Positions 27,165 to 36,304 are shown, counted from the first letter of the stretch. The stretch is DNA of 64,000 nucleotides from Rhodothermales bacterium (GCA_958296045.1 CATQHT010000002.1:744001-808000); one strand, 5' to 3'. Made by a program: numbers and translations. The notes: generated from the sequence alone by a model not told the origin.

Positions 27165-28918
27165 ATGTACATACAGAATCAGATTCTCCGGACCTTGAGC
27201 CGGCCTTCGTCGCTGCCGCGTTTGCGGCAGATCGCCACAGACCAACCCGTGGAAAGTCGGGCTGCGTTGGCGCGTGCCACCTGTGAGGCCTTCAATGTTC
27301 GGGACGCATGTGGTCGCTTGCAGGAGGCTAATTGTAGCCGGGCGCTGTCGATGTTGGCCGATCGCGGGCTGGTGGCGTTGCCAGAGGCACGGCCCCTACC
27401 GCCGCGCAGTGGGCATGTACGCACACTGCCTGAGCCGGTACCACAGTCTTCAGGGCTACCGGACCAGGTGCAAGACATTGATGGACTATCCATCAGTCTA
27501 GTTACCGAAAGTGAGCAGCTTGTGCTGTGGTACACGCTGCTGGCTGAAGAGCACCCACGCGGTGCAAGTCGGTTTATTGGGGCCCAGCGCAAATATCTCA
27601 TCCACAGTGAGCACGGCTATTTGGGTGCCCTTGGCTTTTCGGCTTCGTGTCTGCGTTTAGCCAGTCGGGACACCTGGATGGGCTGGAGTGATGTCGAGCG
27701 TCAACGGCATCTGCATCGGGTGCTCTGCCTGAGTCGCTTGTTGATTCGTGGTCCGTGTCGGAATCTAGCCAGTCATGTCCTGGGTCATGTGTTGCGGCGT
27801 GTGGAGGCGGACTTTGAAGCGTGTTACGGCTATCGGCCCTGGATCATTGAGACGTTTGTGGACGCTGAGCGAACCGGCAGCTGCTTTAAGGCCGCCAATT
27901 TCAGATAGATTGGGCAGACCTCCAGCAAAAAACGCCACCCCGAAGATGAGCCGCGAACACCGAAGGCGGTCTTTGTGTATGAGTTAGACCCTGGCTGGAG
28001 GAAAGAGCTGCAGGCGCATACGGCAGCCGGAAGAGGGACTCTCGGAGTGGGTATCGGGGGAATTTGGCGGAGCACCCTTGGGAGATCGCAGATTGTCGGT
28101 ACGATTGGAGAAGACCGCCGCTATGCTCAATGATGTGCTGGGTGAGGGCATTGCACGGCACACCGACTATGAGCTGGCCGATGTTCGGGGCTGTTACCGG
28201 CTTTTATCCAAAAAGGCGGATTCACAGGTCACTCCCGAGAACATTTTGTCGCCGCATCGGGCACGGACGCTGGAGCGGATGCGCAGTCAGAAGGTCGTGT
28301 TATGTATCCAAGATGGATCCCGCCTCAACTACGATACAAAGTTGGCCTGTGAAGGGTTGCAGGTGATCGGCAGCAATCAGACGGGTGTGAAATCGCGCGG
28401 TCTGCATTTGCATGTGACCTTGGCGACAACGGAATACGGTTTGCCTTTGGGTGTACTGCGCTGCAGCACAAAACACCCCGATACCGGTCCGCTGAAGCCG
28501 CAGATGCAACCGTGGCTGGACGGGTATGCGGATATTTGCGAGGCTGCCGAGGCCCTTCCGGCCGATACCAGTGTGGTGTGCGTGATGGATCGGGAAGCGG
28601 ACTGCTTTGCGTTGTTTGATGCGCAGCGGCAGTCCGGTCGGGTAGAGATGCTGGTCCGGGTGAAGCATAATCGAATACTGGAATCAGGAGAGCGGCTGAT
28701 TAACCAGCTTGAGCAAGAACCGCCCGCTTGTGAGATCACGTTGGATCTGCGCCGTCTGTCCAAGCGCAAGAAGGCGAAGGGTCGGGCCCCGCGGACAGCC
28801 CATCTGGAGATTCGCTTTGCTCGCATCACCATGCGGTCTCAACGTAAGGGACGGCCACCCTTATCCATGAATGTGGTGAGTGTTACCGAGCCGAATCCGC
28901 CGGATGATGCTGAACCCA

Positions 28919-28948
28919 GGGGGTGGGCCAAAGTTAGTGGAAACGTGG
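28919..28948 (+). repeat. Left terminal inverted repeat of the IS256-type element
   Basis: Thirty bases containing GGCCAAAGTTAGTGGAAACG, inverted at 31352-31381 with a few mismatches. The transposase stop codon lies inside it or directly next to it. Confidence 0.9.
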
Positions 28949-30220
28949 CTGGGGGGAGAAGGGGATTTTGGGGTTTGGCAGTCGGGTCCTGGCCTTTATA
29001 AGTGCCTCTCGGAGCTTGAGCAGGTGTTGGTGATTGGGGATGGTTTTCAGTTTGGGTTCTGCATACATGAGCGCCAGCGCCGTCCAGCGGTGTACCTGTG
29101 TCGAGTTTTTCCAACTGCAAACATTGCGCGTCAATCTGCCGAGGGTACTATTGAGATTCTCAATACAGTTGGAGGTGCGCAGGCTTTGGCCGAGCTCTTT
29201 GGCTATTCCGAGCCTTTGGATCGTGAGCGTTTCCTCCATGCCTTCTTCCAGACTCTTCATGGCCTTGAGTTGGTTGGAGGCTTCCAGGTCGTCCTTGATC
29301 GATAGGAGCTCCGCCTTCGCGTCTCTGTAGTCTGGAATCTGATAGGCTTTCTGCAGGCGCGCGCGATATACGAGCTTATCTTCTTTGCTCATGTGGGCCA
29401 CGACGTTTTCCCGCTTGTGCCAACAGCAGCGCTGCACCTGCACGAAGCCGCCGAAGACCTCTTTGATAGCGGCGTGGAGCCCTTTGGCGCCGTCGACGAC
29501 GCAGAGCAGGCCCTGATGTATTTGCAGACCCCGGTCGAGCAGGTCTTCTAAGAGCCCCTTGGTGGCCTCTTGGCTCTCGGACCCCACTTCGACGCACCCA
29601 AGAACGACCTTCTTACCTTCAGAGGTCAGTCCCATGGCGATGAGCACCTGGTGCTTGCGAAAGTACTTGCCATCGATGAACAGACCTACCAGATCGTAGT
29701 CGTTCAGCGGGCGTTCATAGAATTCCTTCAGTACCTTCGCAGCGCTGCGCCGGAAGATGCGACCTACCGATGATTGGCTCAGCCCGAACGCATCGGTGTA
29801 CTCGTCCGCGATGGCCTCGTAGTTGCGTTGACTGACGCCGAAGAACAAGGTGCGCATGAGCGCATCTTCATTGATTCTCGCCTCGTGAAACGCGCGATAG
29901 CTGCGCAGGACACGCTCGCACTTTACCTTCACGTCGCGTACCCGGGGCACCCTGATCGGCACACGGCGCCCACTAATGCGGACCGTACCGGGGTTGGTGC
30001 CATGCCGGTAGCAAGGCCTCTGGCTGGCACCCTTCCTGCTGTAGCGTTTGCCGCAAAGCGCCTCGACCTCCGCAGCCATGACGGCCATGATCATTTTCAG
30101 ATGCAGACTCGGCCAGTTGACCACGCGAGCGATGAGGTCAACCAAGCTCATCTTCGAAAAGGCTTCCTGGATCCCTGTTATTCGCCCGTCAGCCGTGATT
30201 GTGATCGTAAATGCGCTCAT
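28934..30220 (-). CDS. IS256-family (mutator-type) DDE transposase
   Basis: 428 residues. The DDE residues are in place: Asp in VGLFIDGKYFRK, Asp in LLCVVDGAKGLHAAI, and Glu in RTSNCIENLNSTLGRL; the conserved C/H signature appears as VQRCCWHKRENV. The N-terminal RISGRRVPIRVPRVRD and FFGVSQRNYEAIADEYTDAF segments are also family-typical. Its ATG overlaps the stop of the upstream gene by ATGA, so translation of the two is coupled. The last ~65 residues are found again as a degraded copy at 18007-18207. Confidence 0.95.
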   Translation of the reverse strand: MSAFTITITADGRITGIQEAFSKMSLVDLIARVVNWPSLHLKMIMAVMAAEVEALCGKRYSRKGASQRPCYRHGTNPGTVRISGRRVPIRVPRVRDVKVKCERVLRSYRAFHEARINEDALMRTLFFGVSQRNYEAIADEYTDAFGLSQSSVGRIFRRSAAKVLKEFYERPLNDYDLVGLFIDGKYFRKHQVLIAMGLTSEGKKVVLGCVEVGSESQEATKGLLEDLLDRGLQIHQGLLCVVDGAKGLHAAIKEVFGGFVQVQRCCWHKRENVVAHMSKEDKLVYRARLQKAYQIPDYRDAKAELLSIKDDLEASNQLKAMKSLEEGMEETLTIQRLGIAKELGQSLRTSNCIENLNSTLGRLTRNVCSWKNSTQVHRWTALALMYAEPKLKTIPNHQHLLKLREALIKARTRLPNPKIPFSPQPRFH

Positions 30221-31296
30221 ATTCTCGTAGAGTGGGGTTGATTTAAGCCGGTAAGCTGCTCACGCAGCGCCGGAAGATACGCGGCGTGGCCCAAGCGGTA
30301 CATCCCTGCTTCCATGGCCATCAGGTCAAGGGCCATAAAGGTACTGCGCTGATCCGATGGCATCCAGTCTGAGCGTTGGCGCAGGCGCCCACAGAGTCGC
30401 TGCGCCAGACGCGTAATCACGCGCGTCGTCGTTAAGCTGCGCCCCAATGCCACATAGGCCCCGGCACGGTGCACGGTGAGCGTCTCTTCCAGCCCCTTGG
30501 CCAACGCGCGGCCAGCCGACTCATTGATGCGGTGCACCCGTTGTTGCAGCCGCTTCAGGGCCCCAAGAGCATCACCATATTCCAGCGCGCCCCATGCATG
30601 ATGCAGCGCACGGCCCACCTTCAGACGATACTCCTGCGGCAGATAGCTCAGTACCCGCGCACGCTTCTCAGCAAGGCAGCGCTGCACAACGATGCGGTCA
30701 CCAGAGTGGGCCACCAACGCCCGCCTGAGCCCCACAGCGCCCGGTATTACGTACAACAGGCTTTCGCTCATGCGCAACCCGCGACGCGCAAGCTGCTCCA
30801 GCATTCCCTCTAATGCCTCCGTATGCTGCAACGAGCAGGCTGCTAGGCTCAATATCCGCTTGTACCCGGCTTCGGTGACGCCCACAACGAAGGTGTATTG
30901 CACCGCCTGGACGTATGCGGCACTCATCCAGAGAGCCACGAAGTTCTCGTCAGTAAACGAGCGTGTGCAAAACTCCTCATAAGCACACTCCGCACGGTCT
31001 GCTTCCAGCCGATAATCCGATAAGAGCGGCTCTTCAGCTTTCTCTTGATGCTCGGAATCACTACCACACGTCGAGCACAATGGTACAGCCGACTTACCAT
31101 CTGTGTTTCCCTGCGTCTCTGAACCCGTATCGTTAGCGGCCACCAGAGATTGCAATGGAGGATCGGGCCAATCGCGACCCAGAAGCTCAATGATCAGGTT
31201 GCATTGCTTCAAGAGATACAACCGCCAGTCGGCGGCGCTGGTCAGAGCATCACCAGATACGGCAGGTATTACAGCGTTTCGTTCTTCTAATGGCAT
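30217..31296 (-). CDS. Catalytically degenerate IS256-type transposase homologue
   Basis: 359 residues. From about residue 115 to the end it aligns with the downstream transposase. ALWMSAAYVQAVQYTFVVGV corresponds to GLFIDGKYF..., LLYVIPGAVGLRRAL to LLCVVDGAKGLHAAI, VVQRCLAEKRARVLSYL to VQRCCWHKRENVVAHM, GLEETLTVHRAGAYVALGRS to GMEETLTIQRLGIAKELGQS, and TTRVITRLAQRLCGRL to TSNCIENLNSTLGRL. All three catalytic acids are replaced (Asp to Ser, Asp to Pro, Glu to Thr). The N-terminal ~110 residues, with a CSTCGSDSEHQEK segment, are dissimilar. The intact frame and ATGA overlap suggest a kept accessory role such as regulation, heterodimer formation or DNA binding. Confidence 0.85.
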   Translation of the reverse strand: MPLEERNAVIPAVSGDALTSAADWRLYLLKQCNLIIELLGRDWPDPPLQSLVAANDTGSETQGNTDGKSAVPLCSTCGSDSEHQEKAEEPLLSDYRLEADRAECAYEEFCTRSFTDENFVALWMSAAYVQAVQYTFVVGVTEAGYKRILSLAACSLQHTEALEGMLEQLARRGLRMSESLLYVIPGAVGLRRALVAHSGDRIVVQRCLAEKRARVLSYLPQEYRLKVGRALHHAWGALEYGDALGALKRLQQRVHRINESAGRALAKGLEETLTVHRAGAYVALGRSLTTTRVITRLAQRLCGRLRQRSDWMPSDQRSTFMALDLMAMEAGMYRLGHAAYLPALREQLTGLNQPHSTRI

Positions 31297-31351
31297 CGAT
31301 AAAGTGCGTTGTGGTTAGGGAGCTCAGGTGCTTTGTCCCCCCCTGAGCGTG

Positions 31352-31381
31352 CCACGTTTCCACTAATAATGGCTCACCGCC
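31352..31381 (-). repeat. Right terminal inverted repeat of the IS256-type element
   Basis: Reverse complement contains AGCCATTATTAGTGGAAACG, pairing with the left end at 28919-28948. It is followed by the 9-bp target duplication CTGAACCCA at 31382-31390. Confidence 0.9.
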
Positions 31382-31866
31382 CTGAACCCATCAAATGGTA
31401 CTTACTTACCAGCCTAAAGGTCGAGACGGCAAAGGATGCCCTTAGGGTGGTGAGCTATTATGTGCGCCGCTGGCGCGTGGAGGAGTTTTTCCGCGTCCTC
31501 AAGCACGGATGCAAGGTGGAAAAGCTGGCCTTACGAAAGGCCGAGCGTCTGTCGCGGGCCATCGCCATCTATTGTGTCATCGCTTGGCGCGTCATGCTCC
31601 TGACGCTATTGGGGCGCGAGGCCCCAGACTTGCCCGCGGATGTGTTCTTCACCAATGCGGAACTTCGTTTCTTGGAGCGATACGCAAAGAGGTTTCGACT
31701 CCCACCGCCAGAGACGATAGTTTCAGCCGTACACCTAGTGGCCTATTTGGGGGGTCGCCTGAACCGCAGCCGGGATGGCCCACCGGGTAACGAGATCATG
31801 TGGCGTGGGCTGGACCGATTAACAACAGCCGTATTCGCTATGGACTTGCTGGAGGATGACCCATGA

Positions 31867-32264
31867 CAACCATGCATACCGTTTGAACATCCACATATGT
31901 GGGACTACGGGGAAGGTGCAGCTCGTTCGAGGCCGCAGCCTGTGCCCCGACTATCGACCTCGCGGAATCCACATGCCACCTGACCTAGAGGTACAACCTC
32001 CCATATGCTATTCCCTACCGTCCAGAAATCTGCCATCAGACTACCCGATGAATCCTACGCTCCTTAATATTTCAAGACGCACCGGTATGGGTAAACGGCA
32101 GGCCTAGGTCACTCCCGCAGTAGAAAGAAAGACTTGCCTCCAGCACCCGGCGATAGAATCCTGTTCTGTTGCGATAGCCCCCCTCTCGGGTCAGAATAAC
32201 GCCTGCCGGCTGGCCCAGGGAATAGCCGACATCATCGAGAATTATGCATGCGTAAACCTCTATT
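31867..32264. other. Sequence between the IS4-type pseudogene and the ISL3-type element
   Basis: About 400 bp without a recognisable gene. It should contain the right terminus of the DUF4338/IS4 element, which was not resolved. Confidence 0.4.
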
Positions 32265-32492
32265 GGCTCTTCCCCTTGTGTAGTGGGTGAGCTCACCTGC
32301 GGACGCTTTCGGGGTATAGATCCAGGCCTCCGAGGTGAAAGTAAATGGCGTTGGAAAATCGCCGTTTGTTGCGGAAGCCCCTACAGCGCACTTTGATTGT
32401 TTTGATCCGGCTGTTGATGCTTTCCGCAGGGCCATTGCTCACCTTCACTCGACTTTGTCACTTGTAGTGAAGTGAGAGGTCGGACCTCCCCT

Positions 32493-32521
32493 GTCCCCGT
32501 TTTTGGGGGCGTTTTTCCGGG
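32493..32521 (+). terminator. Terminator-like hairpin just inside the IS1634-type left end
   Basis: CCCC(G) and (G)GGGG arms around a T5 loop are followed by GCGTTTTT. Transcripts entering the element from the left would meet it soon after the terminus, which fits the common IS strategy of shielding the transposase gene from outside transcription. A related hairpin is present in the lone end at 17783-17870. Confidence 0.5.
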
Positions 32522-32706
32522 TGCTATGGAGCCTTTCTGATTACCGGAGCGGTCGGTGGTGGCTTAGGGGGTGTTCGCCCCTGTCTTGCGTGTCCTTCGT
32601 CGTATTGGGGCCCCTTGATCGGGTCTCATCTGTCCGAATCGGACACAGCTCACGCTACTCCTTCTGGAGTGGGTACTGGCGTGAGGCATGGGGGGCGTCA
32701 CAGCAT

Positions 32707-34497
32707 TCATGAATCAGGAGGTTTTTTCAGATCGTTCGGCTCACTGGAGTATTCCTCCTTGCTTCTTGTCGCCGCGGGATCGTAGCTCATGCCCAGACAA
32801 TGGACGATCCGCTGCAAGCATGGCGTCAACTTCTGATCCACTTTGAGGACGATATAGCGGTGCTTACTCTTTGGTAGCACCGTGGTAATCCGATGGATCC
32901 GGTTGAGTTTGAAGCGGAGCGCATTCCAGCTTTCATGGACATGGTTGGCCTTGAGCTTGGTGCGGATCAAATGGGACACGTGGTAGGCCAGCACGGTAAT
33001 GAACAGATGTCCTTCAATCCGCTCATCTTTGCTGTGATAGATAGGCCGTAATCCCAGGTCGGACTTCATGACTCGGAACGTGGCCTCAATTTCCGTGAGC
33101 CGCCAGTAGGTGCGCGCAATCTTTTTGGCAGACCAGGTGGTATGGCTGGTGCTGAGCACATACCCTCCGGCGGCCTGGGTTTTTTTCTGATGGGAGGTAC
33201 GCTTGCTAAACGTGACCGATGCGGCACGCTGTGTCCCCTCCTTCTGCTTCACCTCAACCTCATACAGGTGGGCCACCGACTTGTACTTCTCCTGCAGGCG
33301 ACCAACCTTGCGTTCGACTTTCTTGATATTTTTCAGGCGTCTGGGCACGGGCAGTCCCTCATGGAGGTATTGCAGTGCCGCTTCAAACTGGTCGCATTTG
33401 GTCTGCAAGATCTGCTCGTCGGTGGCCTGCCGGGCTTCACTGTGTACATAGACGCGCACTACTCCCTCCTCCTCGGGGAGCTTCCAAGCCCGGACTTTCA
33501 CCTCATTAGCGGTTACAAACTCTTGATCGGGTGCCTGGGTGGGCACAGGAGGCACCCTTTTTCGCTCCACACAGATCCAGTTGAGGTTGTTGTCCTTCAA
33601 GTACGCCAGATTTGCTTTGGTGGCAATACCGGCATCCATGATGATGGTGGGCGTCGCTCCGTTCAGGTTCTCTATGGCCTTTTGGAGCGTAGCCGGCTCG
33701 CTCGCGTTGCCAGGTAGAATCTCCACACCGCGCGGGAATCCCGAGGCATCGAGCGTCAGCGCCAGCGTGACCAGAGGACAATCGCTCCGCTTCTCTTTGC
33801 TGCGCCCACGACGAAGGAGTTCTCCTTTCTCCCGACCGTGATAAAAGGCATTTGTTAGATCATAAAACACGATCGTCTCGTCAAAATCCAACACCCTCTT
33901 TGTGTTTCCAAAGAGGCGGTTCATGATCTCATGCCGGTGCTTGTGCAACCGGTCTGAGCATCGGTACAGCATGCTCAGACTTGGCTCCTGGAGGTTCAGC
34001 AGCTCCAGGATACTGGAGGTCTCCGTCATCCACTTATGGGTGCGCCGTTCACTGCCGGGACAGAGCATGCGTCCGACGATCAACGCACAGGCGAGTTTGA
34101 TATGATTTTCGGGAAACTCGAGTTCACGCAAGAGTTCTTCCATGCCCAGCAGTTCGAGCGCTTGCAGCGCTAGGCGCTCGCCTCCGACGGTTTTGGCGTC
34201 GGGGTTGTAGACCTTATCTGTGAGAATGGTGTCGCGACCATCCGGGTGTTTTGCATTGATGTCGAAGCCTTGGTCCAGGAGTCGTTTGACGATGTCATCG
34301 ACCGCGTTCTTCAGGTGCTCGTCCTCTTCCTGTACGGAGAGGCGAGCTTGTCCTTTCAGTCGGGCGGTGACCTGCTTGGCGAGTTCGGGCCAGTCTTGCT
34401 TAGGGATACTGAAATCCCGTCCGAGGTTGAGTAGGGTACGGTGGGTGGATTGTCCTTCGACGCGTACGGATTGAAGGAGCGCGAATGAGGTTCGCAC
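32707..34497 (-). CDS. IS1634-family DDE transposase
   Basis: 596 residues from GTG 34497. Family features: TVGGERLALQALELLGMEEL, FDETIVFYDLTNAFYHGREK (first Asp), CPLVTLALTLDASGFPRGVE, PTIIMDAGIATKANLAYLK (second Asp) and YWRLTEIEATFRVMKSDLGL (catalytic Glu), with the C-terminal GHLFITVLAYHVSHLIRTKL. The in-frame sequence just upstream reads IFVRASNYRRKNGQ, which looks like the true N-terminus of the family (M-F-x-R), but the expected ATG is ATC (codon at 34539-34537). The protein may use ATC or the internal GTG. Confidence 0.93.
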   Translation of the reverse strand: MRTSFALLQSVRVEGQSTHRTLLNLGRDFSIPKQDWPELAKQVTARLKGQARLSVQEEDEHLKNAVDDIVKRLLDQGFDINAKHPDGRDTILTDKVYNPDAKTVGGERLALQALELLGMEELLRELEFPENHIKLACALIVGRMLCPGSERRTHKWMTETSSILELLNLQEPSLSMLYRCSDRLHKHRHEIMNRLFGNTKRVLDFDETIVFYDLTNAFYHGREKGELLRRGRSKEKRSDCPLVTLALTLDASGFPRGVEILPGNASEPATLQKAIENLNGATPTIIMDAGIATKANLAYLKDNNLNWICVERKRVPPVPTQAPDQEFVTANEVKVRAWKLPEEEGVVRVYVHSEARQATDEQILQTKCDQFEAALQYLHEGLPVPRRLKNIKKVERKVGRLQEKYKSVAHLYEVEVKQKEGTQRAASVTFSKRTSHQKKTQAAGGYVLSTSHTTWSAKKIARTYWRLTEIEATFRVMKSDLGLRPIYHSKDERIEGHLFITVLAYHVSHLIRTKLKANHVHESWNALRFKLNRIHRITTVLPKSKHRYIVLKVDQKLTPCLQRIVHCLGMSYDPAATRSKEEYSSEPNDLKKPPDS

Positions 34498-34651
34498 CTG
34501 GCCGTTTTTGCGGCGGTAATTAGAGGCTCGTACGAAGATGGCGCTGCGCGTCTGGTCCGGGGTGGTGTTACGGCGCCGATCGCGGCGCGTTCCCGGAGGC
34601 CCTATCTATTTCACTACAACGCGATCGGCGACAATATCGACGAAAAACGGC

Positions 34652-34795
34652 GCTGAAATCGGCCCGCTAGGAGGAAAACGAAGAAAAACGAGGCCCCGCC
34701 GTCAGCCTGAGTGACAAAGATGGCCGAAATCGGCCCTCCAGGCGGATAATTGAGGGCGAACGAGGCCCCGCCGTCAGCCCGAGTGCCAAAGATGG
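34652..34795. repeat. 72-bp tandem duplication at the right end of the IS1634-type element
   Basis: Copy 1 (34652-34723) and copy 2 (34724-34795) share GAAATCGGCCC near their start and CGAGGCCCCGCCGTCAGCC then GAGTG-CAAAGATGG at their end. Copy 2 includes the actual element terminus, so copy 1 carries a second, internal terminus-like sequence whose CTTTGTCACT is closer to the left end than the outer copy is. Confidence 0.82.
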
Positions 34796-36028
34796 GTTCA
34801 GTCTGATCGCATTGAGGATACCCCATAGGTGATTCTTGATGGTCCTGGCGGCTGCTTATACCGGTTTCAGCCGACACCGCATGGCCCACGACAACCATCG
34901 CTCCCACCCCTCATGTGCCCACGGGCGGTGGACATGGTGCCACAACTGCATAGCTGCTTCCTTGATGGCCCACGCGCGGGCCGTCTTTAACGTGCGTGCT
35001 GGTACGCAACAGCTCGAAGCGCGCCTTTTGCTTCGCAGACTTGTTGGCCGAGTGAGTCAACCAATCATACTTGGTTCCCTTAAGGTCGTCGCGGCCTTCC
35101 TTCATCAATGCCCGGTGCTCCTGGCGCCGAACCTTGTCTACGGCCGTTCCCAGGCTCTTCACTACGTGAAACTTGTCAAAGGCCACCTTCCGTTGCGCCT
35201 CTGGCACATGCTCCAGCGTGGCGTTGATGTAGGCTGGTCACATGTCCATGCTACTACTCTTGATCCCCTCCAGCTGCTCCACAGTGAGTCCAGCATACCA
35301 TTGCGAAAGTGTTTCCTTCTTACGGTCTTCACCCACATGCAGCACCGTACCCGCCTTCGTATGCGAAACAATGGTGACATATGTGTGGCGCTTGCGAAAA
35401 GACGTCTCATCCACGCCAATATGGGCCACATCGGATTCCTCTCTGCGCGCAAGACCGCGTTACACCGCACGCTGCATGATTCCGTCTATTGAATTCCAGC
35501 TCACTCCCATCTGACGAGATACCGTCGATATGCTCGCCTCCTGCAGCCAATCAATCACCAGCGCCTCAAACTCCGCCGTAAACCGTGACATAGGCTCCGC
35601 CCACGGAACCGACACGGTGCGCACTCCATGCTCTGAACACGCCACGCGGGGAAGTAGTGCAACCACCATAGTGCGATACGCGGACAGATCCAAGTGACGC
35701 CATTGCCGAGGACGGGAATCATAGCCTGGAGACGGTGAGCCGCACTCTGGACAAGGAAGCTGATGGCCGTCCTCGTAGGATACATGGATCCACGCTTCTC
35801 GCGACTCATGCTCAAAGGTCACGTCGGAAACCTCCCAAGGAGCGCGGATGCCCAACAGATTAGCGATATTTTTCTTCAACTGCGACATAGCGTTGAGGGG
35901 GCTTGGAGTACATGGGTACCATCGCGATGATGGTCTGGAAACAAACCAGAAACAGCAATAAATTCGCACCGCCTCAAATCGTTTCCCGGTGGTTCCAACA
36001 TCGTATCCATCCGATTTGGGGAAGAGCC

Positions 36029-36304
36029 AAGAAACATTGAGAAGGCTTACGGAGGCAACGCTTGTCATCTGTCGACCGGGACACCGGAAGTATTCTGAGA
36101 TTGAAGCGACGCAAGAATCGCGGGCTGGTGCCGCTTCGCCGCCTTATCTTGGATACCCGCACCGCCACATTCGCCCGACTCCTTGATTACCGCCCACCTG
36201 TGGACCCGTTTCGTGGGCAACATGTGCCTGGACTCGGGTTGACCGTCGGAGTGTCACGCCAATATGGCTCCGCTGAGGTCGTGAGCGCCTTCCAACGTGC
36301 GGTA
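36029..36304. other. Gap between the ISL3-type element and the restriction-modification gene
   Basis: About 275 bp. A plus-strand frame is open through it but continues as antisense of the next gene and shows no family features; nothing else was recognised. Confidence 0.45.

Larger units (their letters stand above)
28919..31381 (-). mobile_element. Complete IS256-type insertion sequence, 2463 bp, with two transposase-like genes
   Basis: Terminal inverted repeats: the left end and the reverse complement of the right end share GG-GGTG-GCCA then TTAGTGGAAACGTGGC over about 30 bp. Flanking 9-bp direct repeats CTGAACCCA (28910-28918 and 31382-31390) are a target duplication of the size usual for IS256. 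Deleting the element and one repeat restores the surrounding transposase frame (DDAEP/IKWY). Both genes inside are intact and read on the minus strand, so this looks like the youngest layer here. Confidence 0.93.
27165..31866 (+). pseudogene. DruA-like (DUF4338) domain fused to IS4/Tn5-type transposase, broken and split by an IS256-type element
   Basis: The first ~250 codons have the DUF4338 pattern: RRALARATCEAFNVRDACGR-like start, EEHPRGASRFIGAQRKYLI, GYLGALGFSASCLRLASRD and HVLGHVLRRVEADFEACYGY. An in-frame TAG at 27906 interrupts AANFR/IGQTSSKK, the frame goes on (FVYELDPGWRKEL) and then shifts near 28033 into EEGLSEWVSGEFGGAPLGDR, the classic IS4/Tn5 start. The DDE region follows (LCIQDGSRLNYDTKL, VVCVMDREADCFALFD). 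At 28918 a 2463-bp insertion interrupts; from 31391 the frame resumes IKWYLLTSL and YVRRWRVEEFFRVLKHGCKV, the Y-R-E transposase motif. Reassembled length is about 743 codons. Confidence 0.85.
32448..34796 (-). mobile_element. IS1634-type insertion sequence, 2349 bp, inside the ISL3 transposase gene
   Basis: Imperfect terminal repeats share CTTTGTCACT (left, 32453 onward) and CTTTGGCACT (right, inverted). The element is flanked by TTCA at 32444-32447 and 34797-34800, a 4-bp target duplication. Removing the element and one TTCA rejoins the host frame precisely (LNAIRL-KVSNGPAES). It contains one intact transposase gene and a duplicated right end (separate entry). Confidence 0.88.
32293..35888 (-). 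pseudogene. ISL3-family transposase, multiply broken and split by an IS
   Basis: Starts at 35888 (MSQLKKNIANLLGIRAPWEV) with a zinc-ribbon-like CPECGSPSPGYDSRPRQWRH and the helix-turn-helix EASISTVSRQMGVSWNSI. In-frame stops are TAA 35460-35462 and TGA 35238-35240; between them lie VAHIGVDETSFRKRHTYVT and SSSMDM, and after them AYINATLEHVPEAQRKVAFD. A frameshift near 34990 leads to AWAIKEAAMQLWHHVHRPW, another stop follows LKPV, and IKNHLWGILNAIRL reaches the insertion at 34796. The C-terminus continues beyond the insert as KVSNGPAESINSRIKTIKV to the stop at 32293. Confidence 0.9.
32265..36028 (-). mobile_element. ISL3-family element split by an IS1634-type element
   Basis: Eleven-base terminal inverted repeats GGCTCTTCCCC lie at 32265-32275 and, inverted, at 36018-36028; GGCTCTT is the usual ISL3 family end. 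Subtracting the 2349-bp insert and its 4-bp duplication leaves about 1411 bp, a normal ISL3 length. The 8-bp flanks (CCTCTATT left, AAGAAACA right) do not match, so no target duplication remains; a later deletion or recombination at one side is likely. Confidence 0.87.

Noticed and set aside
27165-27908. A complete Druantia defence system
   Set aside because: Only a DruA-like domain is present, and it continues into a transposase. No large DruE-type helicase or other Druantia gene is adjacent.
33142-33717. 191-codon plus-strand open frame in the IS1634-type element
   Set aside because: It is antisense to the transposase catalytic region.
34836-35492. 218-codon plus-strand open frame
   Set aside because: It is antisense to the broken ISL3 transposase, whose conserved motifs explain the sequence.
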